A stretch of DNA of 64,000 nt from Kluyvera intermedia (GCF_021440345.1 NZ_JAKCNS010000016.1:28243-92242); one strand, 5' to 3'. Shown: positions 32,558-44,040, numbered from the stretch's first letter. Notes: a model not told the origin generated them from the sequence alone. Made by a program: numbers and translations.

Positions 32558-33997
32558 CTACTCCGACCTGTTACCAAACAGCTTACCATCGCGGACCAGT
32601 TCGCGCGGATAGCTGTTCTTCAGGCGTGAATTAATGCGCTTCGCCAGCCCCAGAGGAAAGCCCTGAAAGGTGACAATCACATCATCGGAAGCGGGGGATT
32701 GCTGCGGGTATACATCACGGCCACGATACCACTCCTGCGCCTCCTCCAGCGTTAGCTCATGCCCTAACTTGTCGGTTTTAGCCAGTGCAATAACCGCTTC
32801 ATGCTGCCAGCGGAAGCCTTTGTTGTGCGTCTCAGCAAGTTTTAGGCCGATACGCGAGAAGCGTACTTTACCCAGCAGCGGCTCAATTTCCGTTGGGAAT
32901 AGCCAGATCTCTTTATCGCGTTGCCAGAGGGTGAGCGTTTCATCCCATTCGATACCCACTTTACGTGCCGCGCTGGCCACCTCGGCGGATTCGCGGGTCT
33001 TCATTGGGAAGAACGGGAATTTGCCGACTTTATAGCCCGGCGTCGGCAGCGGCTCTATAGCAGCCGTTTTGTGCAGACGAGCAACAAAGAAGCCTTCGCA
33101 GTCGTAAATTTGCGGGAATACATGCAGAAAACCTTCCGGCGTCAGTGCCTTACTGGCGCTTGGGAACAGTTCACCCAGCGGCACAGTCTCCACTGCATCC
33201 GGGTAGCGAGACAGTAGCCAATCAATGACCGACTCATTTTCATCGCGATTAAGCGTACAGGTAGAATAGACCAGCGTTCCACCGGGGCGCAGCGCGTGGA
33301 AAGCGCTGTCGATAAGTTCGCGTTGCGTTGCAGCGATCTCAAGATTGCTGGCCGGAGACCAGTTTTTCAGCGCGTCGGCGTCTTTACGCACCACGCCTTC
33401 ACCGGAGCAGGGTGCATCCAGCAAAATGGCATCAAAACATTCCGGCAGCGCCGCGCCGAAGACGCGACCATCAAAATGGGTGAGCGCGGTATTGGCTATC
33501 CCACAGCGGCTGATATTGGCATGCAGCACCTTGACGCGACTGGCGGAAAACTCATTGGCCAGCAGCATGCCGCGGTTATCCATTCGGGCGGCAATCTGGG
33601 TGGTCTTGGAACCAGGAGCTGCAGCAACGTCCATCACGCGTTCTGGTTGCACGCCGTCGGCAAATAATGCGGCGACCGGCAGCATTGAACTGGCTTCCTG
33701 AATATAAAACAGGCCGCTTAAATGCTCTGCGGTACTGCCCAGCGGCAGCGCTTCCTCGTCGTCCCGTTCAATCCAGAAACCTTCCGCGCACCATGGGACC
33801 GGCGTTAGCTGCCAGCCGTACGGCGCAACCAGCGCCAGGAAATCATCGACCGTTATTTTGAGCGTGTTGACACGCAGGCTGCGGCGCAATGGGCGCTGAC
33901 AGGCATCGAGAAAATCATCAAAGTCGAGATGAGCAGGCATGGCCTCACGCATCTGCGCGAGGAATTCATCGGGAAAATAGACAGAGTTTTGAGCCAC
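32558..33997 (-). CDS. rsmF: 16S rRNA m5C1407 methyltransferase RsmF
   Basis: Methylates C1407 of 16S rRNA. The GTG start at 33997 ([16 protein letters not shown]) gives 479 residues, the E. coli length; a longer frame to 34039 is rejected. The NOL1/NOP2/Sun core shows the SAM motif [14 protein letters not shown] near 125, [11 protein letters not shown] with motif IV Cys, and VYSTCTLN with the catalytic Cys near 247. The C-terminal RNA-binding region has YRGRDVYPQ and [16 protein letters not shown]. No good SD precedes the GTG. It lies behind letB and a GC hairpin. Confidence 0.95.
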   Translation of the reverse strand: MAQNSVYFPDEFLAQMREAMPAHLDFDDFLDACQRPLRRSLRVNTLKITVDDFLALVAPYGWQLTPVPWCAEGFWIERDDEEALPLGSTAEHLSGLFYIQEASSMLPVAALFADGVQPERVMDVAAAPGSKTTQIAARMDNRGMLLANEFSASRVKVLHANISRCGIANTALTHFDGRVFGAALPECFDAILLDAPCSGEGVVRKDADALKNWSPASNLEIAATQRELIDSAFHALRPGGTLVYSTCTLNRDENESVIDWLLSRYPDAVETVPLGELFPSASKALTPEGFLHVFPQIYDCEGFFVARLHKTAAIEPLPTPGYKVGKFPFFPMKTRESAEVASAARKVGIEWDETLTLWQRDKEIWLFPTEIEPLLGKVRFSRIGLKLAETHNKGFRWQHEAVIALAKTDKLGHELTLEEAQEWYRGRDVYPQQSPASDDVIVTFQGFPLGLAKRINSRLKNSYPRELVRDGKLFGNRSE

Positions 33998-34043
33998 TGG
34001 CGAATACCACAAGGAGATAAAGAGCGCGCAGTCTATCATAAAA

Positions 34044-34068
34044 CGCGCCGGTGACGGGCACCGGCGCG
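34044..34068 (-). terminator. GC-rich hairpin between letB and rsmF
   Basis: Perfect 10-bp stem CGCGCCGGTG/CACCGGCGCG with a 5-base loop, followed on the minus strand by TTTTATG. It can act as a weak terminator or attenuator between letB and rsmF. Confidence 0.6.
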
Positions 34069-34075
34069 CAGTGAT

Positions 34076-36709
34076 TTAACGTGGCAGGGCAGTGCCCCAT
34101 TCACGCCATTCTTTGGGTTCAGACTCCAGCAACAAGAAGTGTTTTCCTTCCTGCGCTTTTGGCGCCAGCGGCGTTCCCGGCGGTGTGGCGAAGGCGATAC
34201 CGCCGCGAATGAACTGATTAAAGGTGCCGGTTTTCACCACGCCGCCAATCAGGCCAAAGTCGAGGCTGTAGCCCGATGCCAGCCAGAAGACAGAGTTGTT
34301 GCGAACCAGGTGCTGATAGCGCTGGCCAATACGCATTTCGATCATCACGCGGTCAGAGAGGCTGCCCAGATGCAGGGCGGTGACCGTACCGACTTCCAGA
34401 CCGCGGAACAGCACCGGAGTACCGATGTTCATCGAACCGGCTTCCGGCGCTTCGACCACAATATTCAAACCGTTCAGGTAGCGCGAGTCAGAGATAGTCG
34501 CTTCCTGCAGTTCAAAGTCACGACGCATTTCTCCGTGCCCTGGCTCGACGTTGACGTACGGCTGGAGCAACGTATCAAGATGTTCAACGCCTGCTGCCGA
34601 AATCTGCGGCGTAATCACCGAGAAGCGCGTGCCGCGACGGGCGAAGGTGCCGACGTATTCCGGATAGAGCACGGCGCTGGCCTGGACTTCATTGCGTGAG
34701 GCGTTCAGCTCAAGACTTTGCACCTGTCCGATGTCGATGCCTAAATAGCGAATAGGCATTCCGGCGGAGAGTTTATCGGCATCAAAAGCGTGCAGGGTTA
34801 TCTGCCCACCGATAGCTCGAGCGGCGGTTTCTGACGGGAACAGCACTCGCTTGTCGCCTTTGCGACTGCCGTTGCTGGCCTGGTTAATGTTATCGAAGCT
34901 GACCGCGCCTTTGAGCGCCCGAGAGAGCGGAGAAGCCTGAACCGTTAACCCGCTGCCGTTAAGCTGCACTTTCGCACCGCCTTCGGCCCAGAAAACGCTG
35001 TTTGGCGTCAGCAGTGAGCGATACTCCGGCTTAATGTGCACCGCAATATCAAAGGCATTGGCGCGCGGCTGGACGGAGGTGATTTCACCCACTTCAAACT
35101 TGCGGTACAGCACGACGGAGCCGGTCTGGATATCCGGCAACGTTTCAGCGGTCAGCATCAAGGTGGTAGTCGGGTAATCACTCAGGTTGTTCTCCTGTGC
35201 TTTCTCCAGATTGGAATACAGCGGGTAGCTGGCCTTCATCGGGCCTTTTTCACCCGGCAGAATGCGGATGCCGCCGCTCAGCCACTCATTAGCGCTGGCA
35301 CCGAGGAATTCCACACCATCAATACCGACTTTGACGTCCATCTTGCTGTTGACGACAAACTTACTGTCGCCGTGCACTAAATCGCGATATTGCGGATCGA
35401 TGGCGATGGCGAACTCAATCCCTTTTGCGCTCAGCGTACGCTGGAGAACCTGACCAATTTTGACGCCATGCAGCATAATAGGCTGACCGCCGTCGATGCC
35501 ATAGCTCTCCGGTGCCGTCAGCGTCAGCGTCATCACGCCGGGTTGCTGTAGCAATGTTTTATCGGCTGCCAGCACCGCAAAGCGGTCTTTCGGTTCACCT
35601 TCGCCAGGGACCAGCTCGAAGGTGCTGCCGGTCAACAGCATGCTGAGGTTAGGGTTATCCAGCGTCAGTTTAGGTTGATGGAGTTCGATGCGCGTTTTTT
35701 CACGCAGCAGCGTAACCACGCTTGGATCGACGGTCATTTCGCCGGTCACCGAGCCATCAGGATTGAGCGTGAGTTTGGTGAGCTGGCCAACTTCCAGCCC
35801 CTGATAGAGCATTGGCGTGGAACCGGCTTTCAGCCCGTCACCGCTTGGAAGCTGAAGCTGGATAATCACGCCGCGCTGGCTGTGTGCCAGATCTTCATAT
35901 AGCCCATACTCATCGTTCTGCTCGGCCGCTTTAGAATCCGACGGTGAGTCAAAGGCAATCGCGCCATTGACCAACGCCGATAGGCTTTCCAGCTGTACTT
36001 TGGCACCGCTTAAGCCGACATCGGCTTTAACGCCGGAAACGTTCCAGAAACGGCTGCCTTTTTTTACCAGATTGGTAAAGCGACGTTCAACCAGCACATC
36101 GATAGTGACGCCCTGGTTATTCGGATTGATTGCGTAATCATAAACGCGGCCAACCGGAATTTTACGGAAATAGACCAGCGATCCGCTGCTCAGCGAACCC
36201 AAATCAGCCGCGTGCAGGTGAATCATCAGTTCGCCGTTATTCAGCCGATATTTTGGCTGGGTATCGAGTGCGGTAAAACGATCGCGCGGTTCGCCTTTGC
36301 CGGGCATCATGCCGATATAGTTACCGCCCACCAGTGCATCAAGGCCGGAAACCCCGGCAAGCGACGCTTTCGGCGTCACCAGCCAGAACTGGGTGTCGTC
36401 GCGTAACGCATCTTCCATATCGCTTTTAATACTGGCGCGAACCTCAATCTTGCTGCGGTCGCGAGCCAGGCGAATATCCTGCACCGTTCCGACCTCAACA
36501 CCCTGGAAGCGTACGGGCGTCCGCCCAGGAACAATCCCGTCCGCCGACATAAAGTCGATGGTAATGGTGGTGCCCCTGTCTTCGTAGCTATTCCAGATAA
36601 GCCAGCCGGCTATCATCAGCGCGATGACCGGCAGTAGCCAAAACGGAGAAATGCGACGTTTCGTTTTAATTCGCGCCTCAGTCTGTGAAGCGGGCGTTTC
36701 CTGACTCAT
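34076..36709 (-). CDS. letB: MCE-domain intermembrane lipid transport protein LetB (YebT)
   Basis: LetB forms a long periplasmic tube of stacked MCE rings that bridges inner and outer membranes for lipid transport. The start at 36709 ([15 protein letters not shown]) gives 877 residues, the E. coli length. One transmembrane segment (about 22-42, [20 protein letters not shown]) is followed by seven repeated MCE domains, recognisable by recurring motifs such as [34 protein letters not shown] and [11 protein letters not shown]. It overlaps letA by 32 bp. Confidence 0.96.
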   Translation of the reverse strand: MSQETPASQTEARIKTKRRISPFWLLPVIALMIAGWLIWNSYEDRGTTITIDFMSADGIVPGRTPVRFQGVEVGTVQDIRLARDRSKIEVRASIKSDMEDALRDDTQFWLVTPKASLAGVSGLDALVGGNYIGMMPGKGEPRDRFTALDTQPKYRLNNGELMIHLHAADLGSLSSGSLVYFRKIPVGRVYDYAINPNNQGVTIDVLVERRFTNLVKKGSRFWNVSGVKADVGLSGAKVQLESLSALVNGAIAFDSPSDSKAAEQNDEYGLYEDLAHSQRGVIIQLQLPSGDGLKAGSTPMLYQGLEVGQLTKLTLNPDGSVTGEMTVDPSVVTLLREKTRIELHQPKLTLDNPNLSMLLTGSTFELVPGEGEPKDRFAVLAADKTLLQQPGVMTLTLTAPESYGIDGGQPIMLHGVKIGQVLQRTLSAKGIEFAIAIDPQYRDLVHGDSKFVVNSKMDVKVGIDGVEFLGASANEWLSGGIRILPGEKGPMKASYPLYSNLEKAQENNLSDYPTTTLMLTAETLPDIQTGSVVLYRKFEVGEITSVQPRANAFDIAVHIKPEYRSLLTPNSVFWAEGGAKVQLNGSGLTVQASPLSRALKGAVSFDNINQASNGSRKGDKRVLFPSETAARAIGGQITLHAFDADKLSAGMPIRYLGIDIGQVQSLELNASRNEVQASAVLYPEYVGTFARRGTRFSVITPQISAAGVEHLDTLLQPYVNVEPGHGEMRRDFELQEATISDSRYLNGLNIVVEAPEAGSMNIGTPVLFRGLEVGTVTALHLGSLSDRVMIEMRIGQRYQHLVRNNSVFWLASGYSLDFGLIGGVVKTGTFNQFIRGGIAFATPPGTPLAPKAQEGKHFLLLESEPKEWREWGTALPR

Positions 36710-37961
36710 GTGCGTCCCAAAGTAAGCGGCTGTCCAGCCATTCAACAGCAAGAATAGTTAATATTACCGCAGCGCCAAAATAAAACGCAGCGGGACCCAT
36801 CGTGAAAGCGAGAAGCTGATCGCGATTGATGAGCGACATGGTTAATGAAATCACAAACAGATCCAGCATTGACCAGCGGCCAATCCAGGTGACAAACCGC
36901 AGCAACAGGATACGCGTACGCAAACCATGCTGACATTTAAAATGAATGCTGATAAGCAGGGTCAGCATGACGATAATTTTGGTGAAGGGCACCAGAATAC
37001 TGGCGATGAATACGACCGCCGCCACTGCAACATTACTGCTGGCAAGTGACATGATCCCCGAAAGGATCGTGTCCTCCTGACGGCCGCCGTTAAGATAGAT
37101 GATGGAAATCGGCAGCAGGTTAGCCGGGAAAATAAAGATGATTGAGGCGACCAACGCCGCCCAGCTTTTCTGTAGGCTCTGACGACGGCGATAGCGCAGC
37201 GGCGTGTGACAGCGGCGACAGCGACCGCGAACGTCGGCAAAACCGGTGTAATGGCACTCAAGGCATACGCGTAGGTTTGCGTCCGGGCGTGTCGCGGGGC
37301 GCTGAGGATAAAAACGCTCCCACAATTGCTCAATATTCAGATGAATAAGCGTCAGAATGCTGAGCACCACTAAGATGATAAATGCCAGCAGGCCGAGGCC
37401 GGGCTGCAAAAATGCATAATCCTGAACTTTAATTGACGCCACGGCGATGCCAACGAGGTAGATGTCCAGCATCACCCACTCTTTAAGTTTATCGAGCATC
37501 AACAAGACGGGGCGGAGATTCATGCCTAAAATATTACCCAGCCACAGATAGGCGATAGCCAGCACCAGTACCGCGGGCGCGGCAACGGCGCAGAAAAATA
37601 CCATTGCAGCCGTTACCGGGTGGCCCTGATCGGTCATTTGCCAGATACCGGCAAGCAGGCTGGCGTCAATTCGTACGCCAAGCAGGTGCAGCCGCAGCAG
37701 CGGTTCGCTCCAGGCAAAAGGCATTAACAGCAGCATGGTAACCGCCATCGCGCCAAGACGGGTTAGCGACCAGTCGCGCCCCTCGCGAACTTTGGCGTTA
37801 CAGCGCGGGCAGTAGGCGCTTTGTGATGATTTTACGACCGGTAACCGAAAAAGCGTATCGCACTGCGGGCAACGTTGGTAATGTGCCCGCGGTAACGGTG
37901 CGCCAACGGCGTGAATACGTATTTTTTTCGTCGGTGTTATACGTGAAGTTGTCAGTGCCAT
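36678..37961 (-). CDS. letA: Inner-membrane lipid transport partner LetA (YebS)
   Basis: Integral membrane partner of LetB, PqiA family. 427 residues. Two zinc-ribbon modules each have paired CxxC motifs (RCPQCDTLF...YCPRCNAK near 35-60 and VCLECHYTG...RCRRCHTPL near 230-255), each followed by a bundle of about four transmembrane segments. The 3' end overlaps the letB start by 32 bp, which points to coupled translation. Divergent from msrC. Confidence 0.96.
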   Translation of the reverse strand: MALTTSRITPTKKIRIHAVGAPLPRAHYQRCPQCDTLFRLPVVKSSQSAYCPRCNAKVREGRDWSLTRLGAMAVTMLLLMPFAWSEPLLRLHLLGVRIDASLLAGIWQMTDQGHPVTAAMVFFCAVAAPAVLVLAIAYLWLGNILGMNLRPVLLMLDKLKEWVMLDIYLVGIAVASIKVQDYAFLQPGLGLLAFIILVVLSILTLIHLNIEQLWERFYPQRPATRPDANLRVCLECHYTGFADVRGRCRRCHTPLRYRRRQSLQKSWAALVASIIFIFPANLLPISIIYLNGGRQEDTILSGIMSLASSNVAVAAVVFIASILVPFTKIIVMLTLLISIHFKCQHGLRTRILLLRFVTWIGRWSMLDLFVISLTMSLINRDQLLAFTMGPAAFYFGAAVILTILAVEWLDSRLLWDAHESGNARFTD

Positions 37962-38104
37962 TTATTACATTGATAAATGAATGTATAACTCTATCTTAAC
38001 CTAAGTATGGATTCATCTTGAGCTCAAACGCACTTAATGCGTATTTTATAAGGCTGTAGAGTGAGTAACGAATCAGTAACATCGCAAACAATAGTGATTG
38101 AATA

Positions 38105-38602
38105 ATGACCAAAACAGAATTTTACGCGGATCTTAACCGCGATTTTCAGGCATTGATGGCAGGTGAAACAAGTTTTTTAGCCGTAATCTCCAATACCAGC
38201 GCGCTGCTGTATGAGCGCCTGTCTGATGTAAACTGGGCGGGATTTTATCTGCTGGAAGGTGAAACGTTAGTTCTGGGGCCGTTCCAGGGCAAAATTGCCT
38301 GTGTGCGCATCCCTGTCGGTCGCGGCGTCTGCGGGACGGCCATTGCCGAAAATCGCGTGCAGCGCGTTGAAGATGTCCACGCTTTTGATGGCCATATTGC
38401 CTGCGATGCATCCAGCAATGCGGAAATTGTGCTGCCGCTTCAGGTTAACGGCCAGGCTCTTGGCGTGCTGGATATCGACAGCACGGTGTTCTCTCGTTTT
38501 AGCGAAGAGGACGAAGTGGGCCTGACTGAACTGGTCGGCCACCTTCAAAAAGTGCTTGAAGCCACCGATTATCAAAAATTCTTTGCACCCGTCGCAGGAT
38601 AA
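38105..38602 (+). CDS. msrC: Free methionine-(R)-sulfoxide reductase MsrC
   Basis: Reduces free L-methionine-(R)-sulfoxide in the cytoplasm. 165 residues forming one GAF domain. The three family Cys residues are in KIACVRIPVG, GRGVCGTAIAE and GHIACDASSN, the last being the usual catalytic one. Begins MTKTEFYADLNRDFQAL. Divergent from letA and followed by proQ after 97 bp. Confidence 0.95.
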   Translation: MTKTEFYADLNRDFQALMAGETSFLAVISNTSALLYERLSDVNWAGFYLLEGETLVLGPFQGKIACVRIPVGRGVCGTAIAENRVQRVEDVHAFDGHIACDASSNAEIVLPLQVNGQALGVLDIDSTVFSRFSEEDEVGLTELVGHLQKVLEATDYQKFFAPVAG

Positions 38603-38699
38603 TCAACGGATAACGTAGCATTTACGGATGACGTCATTATAATGTCGCCTGTTCATGCCTGCGGCTTGTTGGCTACGTCCGTTGTAATCAGGAAATTTC

Positions 38700-39395
38700 A
38701 TGGAAAATCAACCTAAGTTGAATAGCAGTAAAGAAGTTATCGCATTTTTGGCCGAACGTTTCCCGCAGTGTTTCAGCGCGGAAGGTGAAGCTCGCCCCCT
38801 GAAGGTCGGTATTTTTCAGGATCTCGTCGAGCGTGTTGAAGGGGAAATGAACCTCAGCAAAACTCAACTGCGTTCCGCATTACGTCTTTATACTTCAAGC
38901 TGGCGTTACCTTTATGGTATCAAAGCCGGTGCAGTTCGCGTCGATCTCGACGGCAATCCTTGCGGAGAGCTGGACGAGCAGCACGTGGCACATGCCCGCC
39001 AGCAGCTTGAAGAAGCCAAAGCTCGCGTTCAGGCTCAACGTGCTGAACAGCAGGCTAAAAAACGCGAAGCAGCGATTGCTGCAGGTGAGCCGGGTGATGC
39101 GCCACGTCGTGAGCGTAAACCACGTCCACCAGTGCGCCGTAAAGAAGGGGCCGAGCGTAAGCCGCGCGCAGCCACTACGGCGAAACCTGCTGCGAAAGTT
39201 GTTCGCGAAGTGCGTGAAGAGAAGCTGACTCCAGTATCTGATTTGTCTGCGTTGACCGTTGGGCAAGCACTGAAAGTTAAAGCGGGCAACAGCGCGATGG
39301 ACGCCACGATTCTGGAAATCACCAAAGATGGCGTTCGCGTGCAGCTTACTTCGGGTCTGTCAATGATTGTACGCGCAGAACACCTGGTGTTCTGA
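38700..39395 (+). CDS. proQ: RNA chaperone ProQ
   Basis: Global RNA-binding protein that binds sRNAs and mRNA 3' ends. 231 residues. The N-terminal FinO-like domain (about 1-120) has [31 protein letters not shown] and [20 protein letters not shown] basic, Lys/Arg/Pro-rich linker follows (about 125-180, [16 protein letters not shown]), and then a Tudor-like C-terminal domain ([18 protein letters not shown]...). prc begins 19 bp after the stop, so the two are cotranscribed. Confidence 0.97.
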   Translation: MENQPKLNSSKEVIAFLAERFPQCFSAEGEARPLKVGIFQDLVERVEGEMNLSKTQLRSALRLYTSSWRYLYGIKAGAVRVDLDGNPCGELDEQHVAHARQQLEEAKARVQAQRAEQQAKKREAAIAAGEPGDAPRRERKPRPPVRRKEGAERKPRAATTAKPAAKVVREVREEKLTPVSDLSALTVGQALKVKAGNSAMDATILEITKDGVRVQLTSGLSMIVRAEHLVF

Positions 39396-39414
39396 AACGG
39401 AGGCCGGGCCAGGC

Positions 39415-41463
39415 ATGAACAAATTCTTTAGGCTCTCCGCGCTTGCTGGTCTGTTATTAATAACAGGCCAGGCCGTAGCGGTTGATGATATTACCCGTGT
39501 TGACCAACTTCCTATCCTTAAGGAAGAGACGCAACACGCCACGGTGAGCGAGCGCGTAACATCGCGCTTTACCCGTTCTCATTATCGCCAGTTCGATCTC
39601 GATGAGGCTTTTTCAGCCAAAATCTTCAATCGCTATTTGAACCTGCTGGATTACAGCCACAACGTGCTGCTGGCCAGCGACGTTGAGCAATTTTCCGCGA
39701 AAAAAGGGCTGATTGGCGACGAGCTTCGTTCGGGCAAATTAGATGTCTTTTACGATCTCTATAACCTGGCGCAAAAACGGCGTTTTGAGCGCTATGAGTA
39801 TGCGCTGAAGGTGCTTGAGCGTCCGATGGACTTCACCGGCAACGATACCTTTAACCTCGACCGCTCAAAAGCGCCGTGGCCAAAAGATCAGGCCGAGCTG
39901 AATGCGCTGTGGGACGGCAAGGTTAAGTACGATCAGCTGAGTCTGAAGCTGGCCGGTAAAGACGACAAAGAAATTCATGACACGCTGGCACGGCGCTATA
40001 AATTTGCGATTCGTCGCCTGGCGCAAACCAACAGCGAAGACGTATTCTCGCTGGCGATGACCTCCTTCGCCCGTGAAATCGATCCGCACACCAACTATCT
40101 GTCTCCGCGTAACACCGAGCAGTTTAATACTGAAATGAGCCTGTCTCTGGAAGGTATTGGCGCGGTGCTGCAAATGGATGATGACTACACCGTCATTAAC
40201 TCCATGGTCGCAGGCGGCCCGGCGGCCAAAAGCAAAGCGATTAGCGTAGGCGATCGCATTGTCGGCGTAGGTCAGACCGGTAAAGGCATGGTTGATGTGA
40301 TTGGCTGGCGTCTTGACGACGTAGTCGCGTTGATCAAAGGGCCGAAGGGCAGCAAAGTGCGCCTGGAAGTTCTGCCTGCTGGCAAAGGTTCTAAAACGCG
40401 TATCGTCACCTTGACCCGCGAGCGTATTCGTCTCGAAGACCGCGCGGTGAAAATGTCGGTTAAAAGCGTGGGCAAAGAAAAAGTCGGCGTACTGGATATC
40501 CCTGGCTTCTACGTGGGCCTGACTGAAGACGTGAAGGTTCAGCTGCAGAAGCTGGAAAAACAGAACGTCAGCAGCGTGATTATCGATCTGCGCAGCAACG
40601 GCGGCGGGGCATTGACCGAAGCGGTTTCGCTTTCTGGTCTGTTCATTCCGTCCGGTCCAGTGGTGCAGGTGCGTGATAACAACGGCAAAGTTCGCGAAGA
40701 TAGCGATACAGATGGCGTGGTGTATTACAAGGGTCCGCTGGTGGTTCTGGTTGACCGCTTCAGCGCCTCGGCATCAGAAATCTTTGCCGCTGCGATGCAG
40801 GATTATGGCCGTGCGCTGATCGTCGGTGAGCCGACCTTTGGTAAAGGTACGGTGCAGCAGTATCGTTCACTGAACCGTATTTACGATCAGATGCTGCGTC
40901 CTGAATGGCCAGCGCTGGGCTCAGTCCAGTACACCATTCAGAAATTCTACCGTATTAACGGCGGCAGTACGCAGCGTAAGGGCGTGACGCCGGATATTCT
41001 GATGCCAACCGGCAAAGAAGAGACCGAAACCGGTGAGAAGTTCGAAGACAACGCACTGCCGTGGGACAGCGTCAATGCTGCCACTTACGTGACGTCTGGT
41101 GACATGGCGCCATTCGAACCTCAACTGCTGAAGCTGCACGATGAACGTATCGTGAAAGATCCCGAGTTCCAGTACATCGCCAAAGATATTGCGCACTTCA
41201 ATTCTCTGAAGGATAAACGCAATATCGCTTCTCTGAACTACGCCCAGCGTGAGAAAGAGAATAATGAAGATGACGCGACGCGCCTGGCGCGGATTAACGA
41301 TCGCTATAAGCGAGAAGGTAAGCCGCCGCTGAAGAAACTCGACGATCTGCCGAAAGACTACAAAGAGCCGGATCCGTATCTTGACGAGACGGTGAATATC
41401 GCCGTCGATCTGGCGCGGCTTGAGAAAGCCAGCCCCGCAGCTCAACCTGCTGCGAGCAAATAA
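39415..41463 (+). CDS. prc: Tail-specific periplasmic protease Prc (Tsp)
   Basis: Processes the C-terminus of penicillin-binding protein 3 and, with NlpI, degrades the endopeptidase MepS. The start at 39415 (MNKFFRLSALAGLLLITGQAVA) gives a signal peptide and 682 residues. A PDZ domain lies at about 240-320 (LSLEGIGAVLQ, VGDRIVGVGQ). The Ser-Lys dyad is in RFSASASEIF and TFGKGTVQQY near 450-480. A helical C-terminal domain ends SPAAQPAASK. A strong terminator follows. Confidence 0.97.
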   Translation: MNKFFRLSALAGLLLITGQAVAVDDITRVDQLPILKEETQHATVSERVTSRFTRSHYRQFDLDEAFSAKIFNRYLNLLDYSHNVLLASDVEQFSAKKGLIGDELRSGKLDVFYDLYNLAQKRRFERYEYALKVLERPMDFTGNDTFNLDRSKAPWPKDQAELNALWDGKVKYDQLSLKLAGKDDKEIHDTLARRYKFAIRRLAQTNSEDVFSLAMTSFAREIDPHTNYLSPRNTEQFNTEMSLSLEGIGAVLQMDDDYTVINSMVAGGPAAKSKAISVGDRIVGVGQTGKGMVDVIGWRLDDVVALIKGPKGSKVRLEVLPAGKGSKTRIVTLTRERIRLEDRAVKMSVKSVGKEKVGVLDIPGFYVGLTEDVKVQLQKLEKQNVSSVIIDLRSNGGGALTEAVSLSGLFIPSGPVVQVRDNNGKVREDSDTDGVVYYKGPLVVLVDRFSASASEIFAAAMQDYGRALIVGEPTFGKGTVQQYRSLNRIYDQMLRPEWPALGSVQYTIQKFYRINGGSTQRKGVTPDILMPTGKEETETGEKFEDNALPWDSVNAATYVTSGDMAPFEPQLLKLHDERIVKDPEFQYIAKDIAHFNSLKDKRNIASLNYAQREKENNEDDATRLARINDRYKREGKPPLKKLDDLPKDYKEPDPYLDETVNIAVDLARLEKASPAAQPAASK

Positions 41464-41470
41464 CCCCCAA

Positions 41471-41500
41471 CAGGCACAAGCAATTGTGCCTGTTTTTTTT
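41471..41500 (+). terminator. Terminator after prc
   Basis: CAGGCACAA (41471-41479) pairs with TTGTGCCTG (41484-41492), then eight T. Confidence 0.93.
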
Positions 41501-41657
41501 ATCTCTCTCTTCTTCACGTCAACAACTATGCTACAAAATGTAAAGTTGTGTCTTTCTGGTGACTTAGCCTCACGTAATCGTTGAAAATCGCCGTATTGCC
41601 CCTACGATATGGGTAATCGCATAGTGCGTTTTGTTAAAAAGAGGTTAAAAGTAAATT

Positions 41658-42542
41658 ATGATGCGAATCGCGCTCTTCCTGATGACCAACCTGGCTGTAA
41701 TGGTTGTGTTTGGGCTGGTGCTAAGCCTGACGGGAATTCAGTCGAGCAGCATGACGGGTCTGTTGATTATGGCGCTGCTTTTTGGTTTCGGCGGTTCCAT
41801 TGTTTCATTGATGATGTCGAAATGGATGGCCCTGAAATCGGTCGGTGGTGAAGTGATTGAGCAGCCGCGTAACGAACAGGAACGCTGGTTACTGCAAACT
41901 GTTGCCCGCCAGTCAGAGCAGGTCGGTATTGTTATGCCGCAGGTTGCGCTGTACCACGCGCCGGATATTAATGCCTTTGCTACCGGTGCGCGCCGTGACG
42001 CCTCGCTGGTTGCCGTCAGTACCGGTTTGCTGCAGAACATGAGTCGTGACGAAGCGGAAGCGGTCATCGCCCATGAGATTAGCCACATTGCCAATGGCGA
42101 TATGGTGACCATGACCCTGATGCAGGGCATCGTGAACACCTTCGTTATCTTTATCTCCCGCGTTATCGCGCAGATTGCGGCCGGTTTCCTCGGCGGCAAC
42201 CGCGACGAAGGTGAAGAGGGCGGCAACGGTAACCCGCTGATCTATTTCGCGGTCTCCATGGTACTTGAGCTGGTGTTCGGTATTCTGGCCAGCATTATCA
42301 CCATGTGGTTCTCCCGTTATCGCGAATTCCATGCGGATGCTGGTTCGGCAAAACTGGTTGGCCGTGAGAAGATGATTGCGGCTCTACAGCGTTTGAAAAC
42401 CAGCTACGAACCGCAGGAAGCTAGCAGCATGATGGCGTTCTGCATTAACGGTAAGTCGAAGTCGCTGAGCGAAATGTTCATGACTCACCCTCCGTTGGAT
42501 AAACGTATTGAAGCGCTGCGTAGCGGCGAGTACATGAAATAA
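41658..42542 (+). CDS. htpX: Membrane zinc endopeptidase HtpX
   Basis: Heat- and Cpx-induced M48 protease that works with FtsH on damaged membrane proteins. 294 residues. Two N-terminal membrane segments (about 4-25 and 33-55) precede the zinc motif AHEISH near residue 139, and two more hydrophobic segments follow (about 155-180 and 192-215). The third zinc ligand Glu is likely in [13 protein letters not shown]. The C-terminal segment [14 protein letters not shown] is typical of the family. Confidence 0.97.
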   Translation: MMRIALFLMTNLAVMVVFGLVLSLTGIQSSSMTGLLIMALLFGFGGSIVSLMMSKWMALKSVGGEVIEQPRNEQERWLLQTVARQSEQVGIVMPQVALYHAPDINAFATGARRDASLVAVSTGLLQNMSRDEAEAVIAHEISHIANGDMVTMTLMQGIVNTFVIFISRVIAQIAAGFLGGNRDEGEEGGNGNPLIYFAVSMVLELVFGILASIITMWFSRYREFHADAGSAKLVGREKMIAALQRLKTSYEPQEASSMMAFCINGKSKSLSEMFMTHPPLDKRIEALRSGEYMK

Positions 42543-42543
42543 G

Positions 42544-42572
42544 AAAAGCGCCTCGAATGAGGCGCTTTTTTT
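42544..42572. terminator. Terminator between htpX and yebQ
   Basis: GCGCCTC (42548-42554) pairs with GAGGCGC (42559-42565), with AAAA before and seven T after; usable from both convergent genes. Confidence 0.88.
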
Positions 42573-42601
42573 GATCCGATTTCGTTTAGCGATGTCGGAT
42601 T

Positions 42602-43975
42602 TTAGCTTTGTGCCCGAGGTTGGGTAACTCGCAGTGCGCTAAAGAGCGTTGCCACCACCGCCAGCGTGCCGGCGAGCAGCAGCGAAACGTGAGTCCCGCC
42701 GTTGCCAAACACGTTGAACATCAGTGCGACCAATGCGGCACCGGTACTTTGCCCCAGTAAACGTGCGGTCCCTAGCATCCCGCTGGCACCGCCGCTACGA
42801 TGACGTGGTGCAGACGCGATAATGGTGTGGTTGTTAGGCGACTGGAATAGACCAAAACCCGCGCCGCACAGCAACATACGCCAGATAATGTCGATGTCGC
42901 TCGGAGACGACGGTAGCATCGCCATCGCAAATAACCCGCAGGCCATAACGCCCATCCCCAACGCCCCCAGTAATCCAGCATGTACGCGCTCAATCAGATA
43001 GCCCGCCAGCGGTGCCATCACCATGGTCGCCAACGGCCACGGCGTCAGCAGCAGACCGGTTTCAACCTCGGTTCGGCCCACGATGCTTTGCAGAAAGAAG
43101 GGGAGTGAGACCATCGCCAGCATCTGGGCGCAGAAGGAGCAAATAGAGGTGCAAATGGAAAGTGAAAACAGTGGGATGCGCAGCAGGTCAACGGGCAGCA
43201 ACGGCACCGGCAGGCGAAGCTGGCGGCGAACGAAGAAGAAGCCAACGACCAGCAGAGCCACCAGTTCGGCACTTACCAGCACCAGTGATTGCCCCTGAGC
43301 AAAGCTGCTCAGCGCGGTAATCAACAGGCCGAAGGTCAGCGCATTCATTACCGCACTTGGTAAGTCAAAACGCTGTGTCTGACTACGGGTACCGTTCGAC
43401 GGCAGAAAACGCACGGCGAGTAGCCAGGCAATAATGCCCAGTGGAACGTTAATCAGGAACAGCCACTGCCAGGAAGCCAGCGACAAAATGGCGGCGGCAA
43501 TCGTCGGCCCAGCGGCGGAAGAGACGGCCACGACAAAAGAGTTGATCCCCATCCCACGCCCTAGCTGGCGCTGCGGATAAATCAGGCGAATCAGCGCCGT
43601 GTTCACGCTCATCAGTGCGGCTCCACCGAAACCCTGCGCAATTCGGGCAAGAGTCAGCATTTCCAGCGAATGCGACAATGCGCAAAGCAGCGACGTGAGG
43701 GTAAACACGATCAACCCGGCTTTGTAGATACGGTGGTAGCCAATCATATCGCCGAGGAAGGAGAGGGAGAGCAGAGAGATAACAATCGCAATCTGATAGG
43801 CGTTAACTATCCAGATAGAGGACGCGGGCGACGCGTTAAGGTCGCTGGCGATGGTAGGCAGGGCAACGTTGGCAATCGCGCCGTCGAGTACCGCCATGGT
43901 GATGCCAATGACAATGGTCAGAATCGCCCCATAGCGCTGAGGTAATGGCAAGCCATCGATGAGAGGTTTAGTCAT
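42602..43975 (-). CDS. yebQ: MFS transporter YebQ (DHA2, 14-TM family)
   Basis: Predicted multidrug-type exporter of the major facilitator superfamily, 457 residues with about 14 hydrophobic segments. Family motifs are visible: motif A-like SFLGDMIGYHRIYKAG between helices 2 and 3, DGAIANVALPTIASDL in the first helix region, and motif C-like FVVAVSSAAGPTIAAA. Substrate unknown. Divergent from kdgR; an inverted repeat lies in the gap and could be a shared operator. Confidence 0.93.
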   Translation of the reverse strand: MTKPLIDGLPLPQRYGAILTIVIGITMAVLDGAIANVALPTIASDLNASPASSIWIVNAYQIAIVISLLSLSFLGDMIGYHRIYKAGLIVFTLTSLLCALSHSLEMLTLARIAQGFGGAALMSVNTALIRLIYPQRQLGRGMGINSFVVAVSSAAGPTIAAAILSLASWQWLFLINVPLGIIAWLLAVRFLPSNGTRSQTQRFDLPSAVMNALTFGLLITALSSFAQGQSLVLVSAELVALLVVGFFFVRRQLRLPVPLLPVDLLRIPLFSLSICTSICSFCAQMLAMVSLPFFLQSIVGRTEVETGLLLTPWPLATMVMAPLAGYLIERVHAGLLGALGMGVMACGLFAMAMLPSSPSDIDIIWRMLLCGAGFGLFQSPNNHTIIASAPRHRSGGASGMLGTARLLGQSTGAALVALMFNVFGNGGTHVSLLLAGTLAVVATLFSALRVTQPRAQS

Positions 43976-44010
43976 GTGAAGAACTTGTTTTTGGGGAAAT
44001 TATTAACCAG

Positions 44011-44040
44011 GAAATGATTCTAGCATTGATTAATCATTTC
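44011..44040. promoter_or_regulatory. Inverted repeat between yebQ and kdgR
   Basis: GAAATGATT (44011-44019) and AATCATTTC (44032-44040) are a perfect 9-bp inverted repeat 12 bases apart, in the 177-bp gap between the divergent genes. It has the form of an operator for a dimeric regulator. KdgR itself or another factor could bind; nothing in the sequence decides this. Confidence 0.4.
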
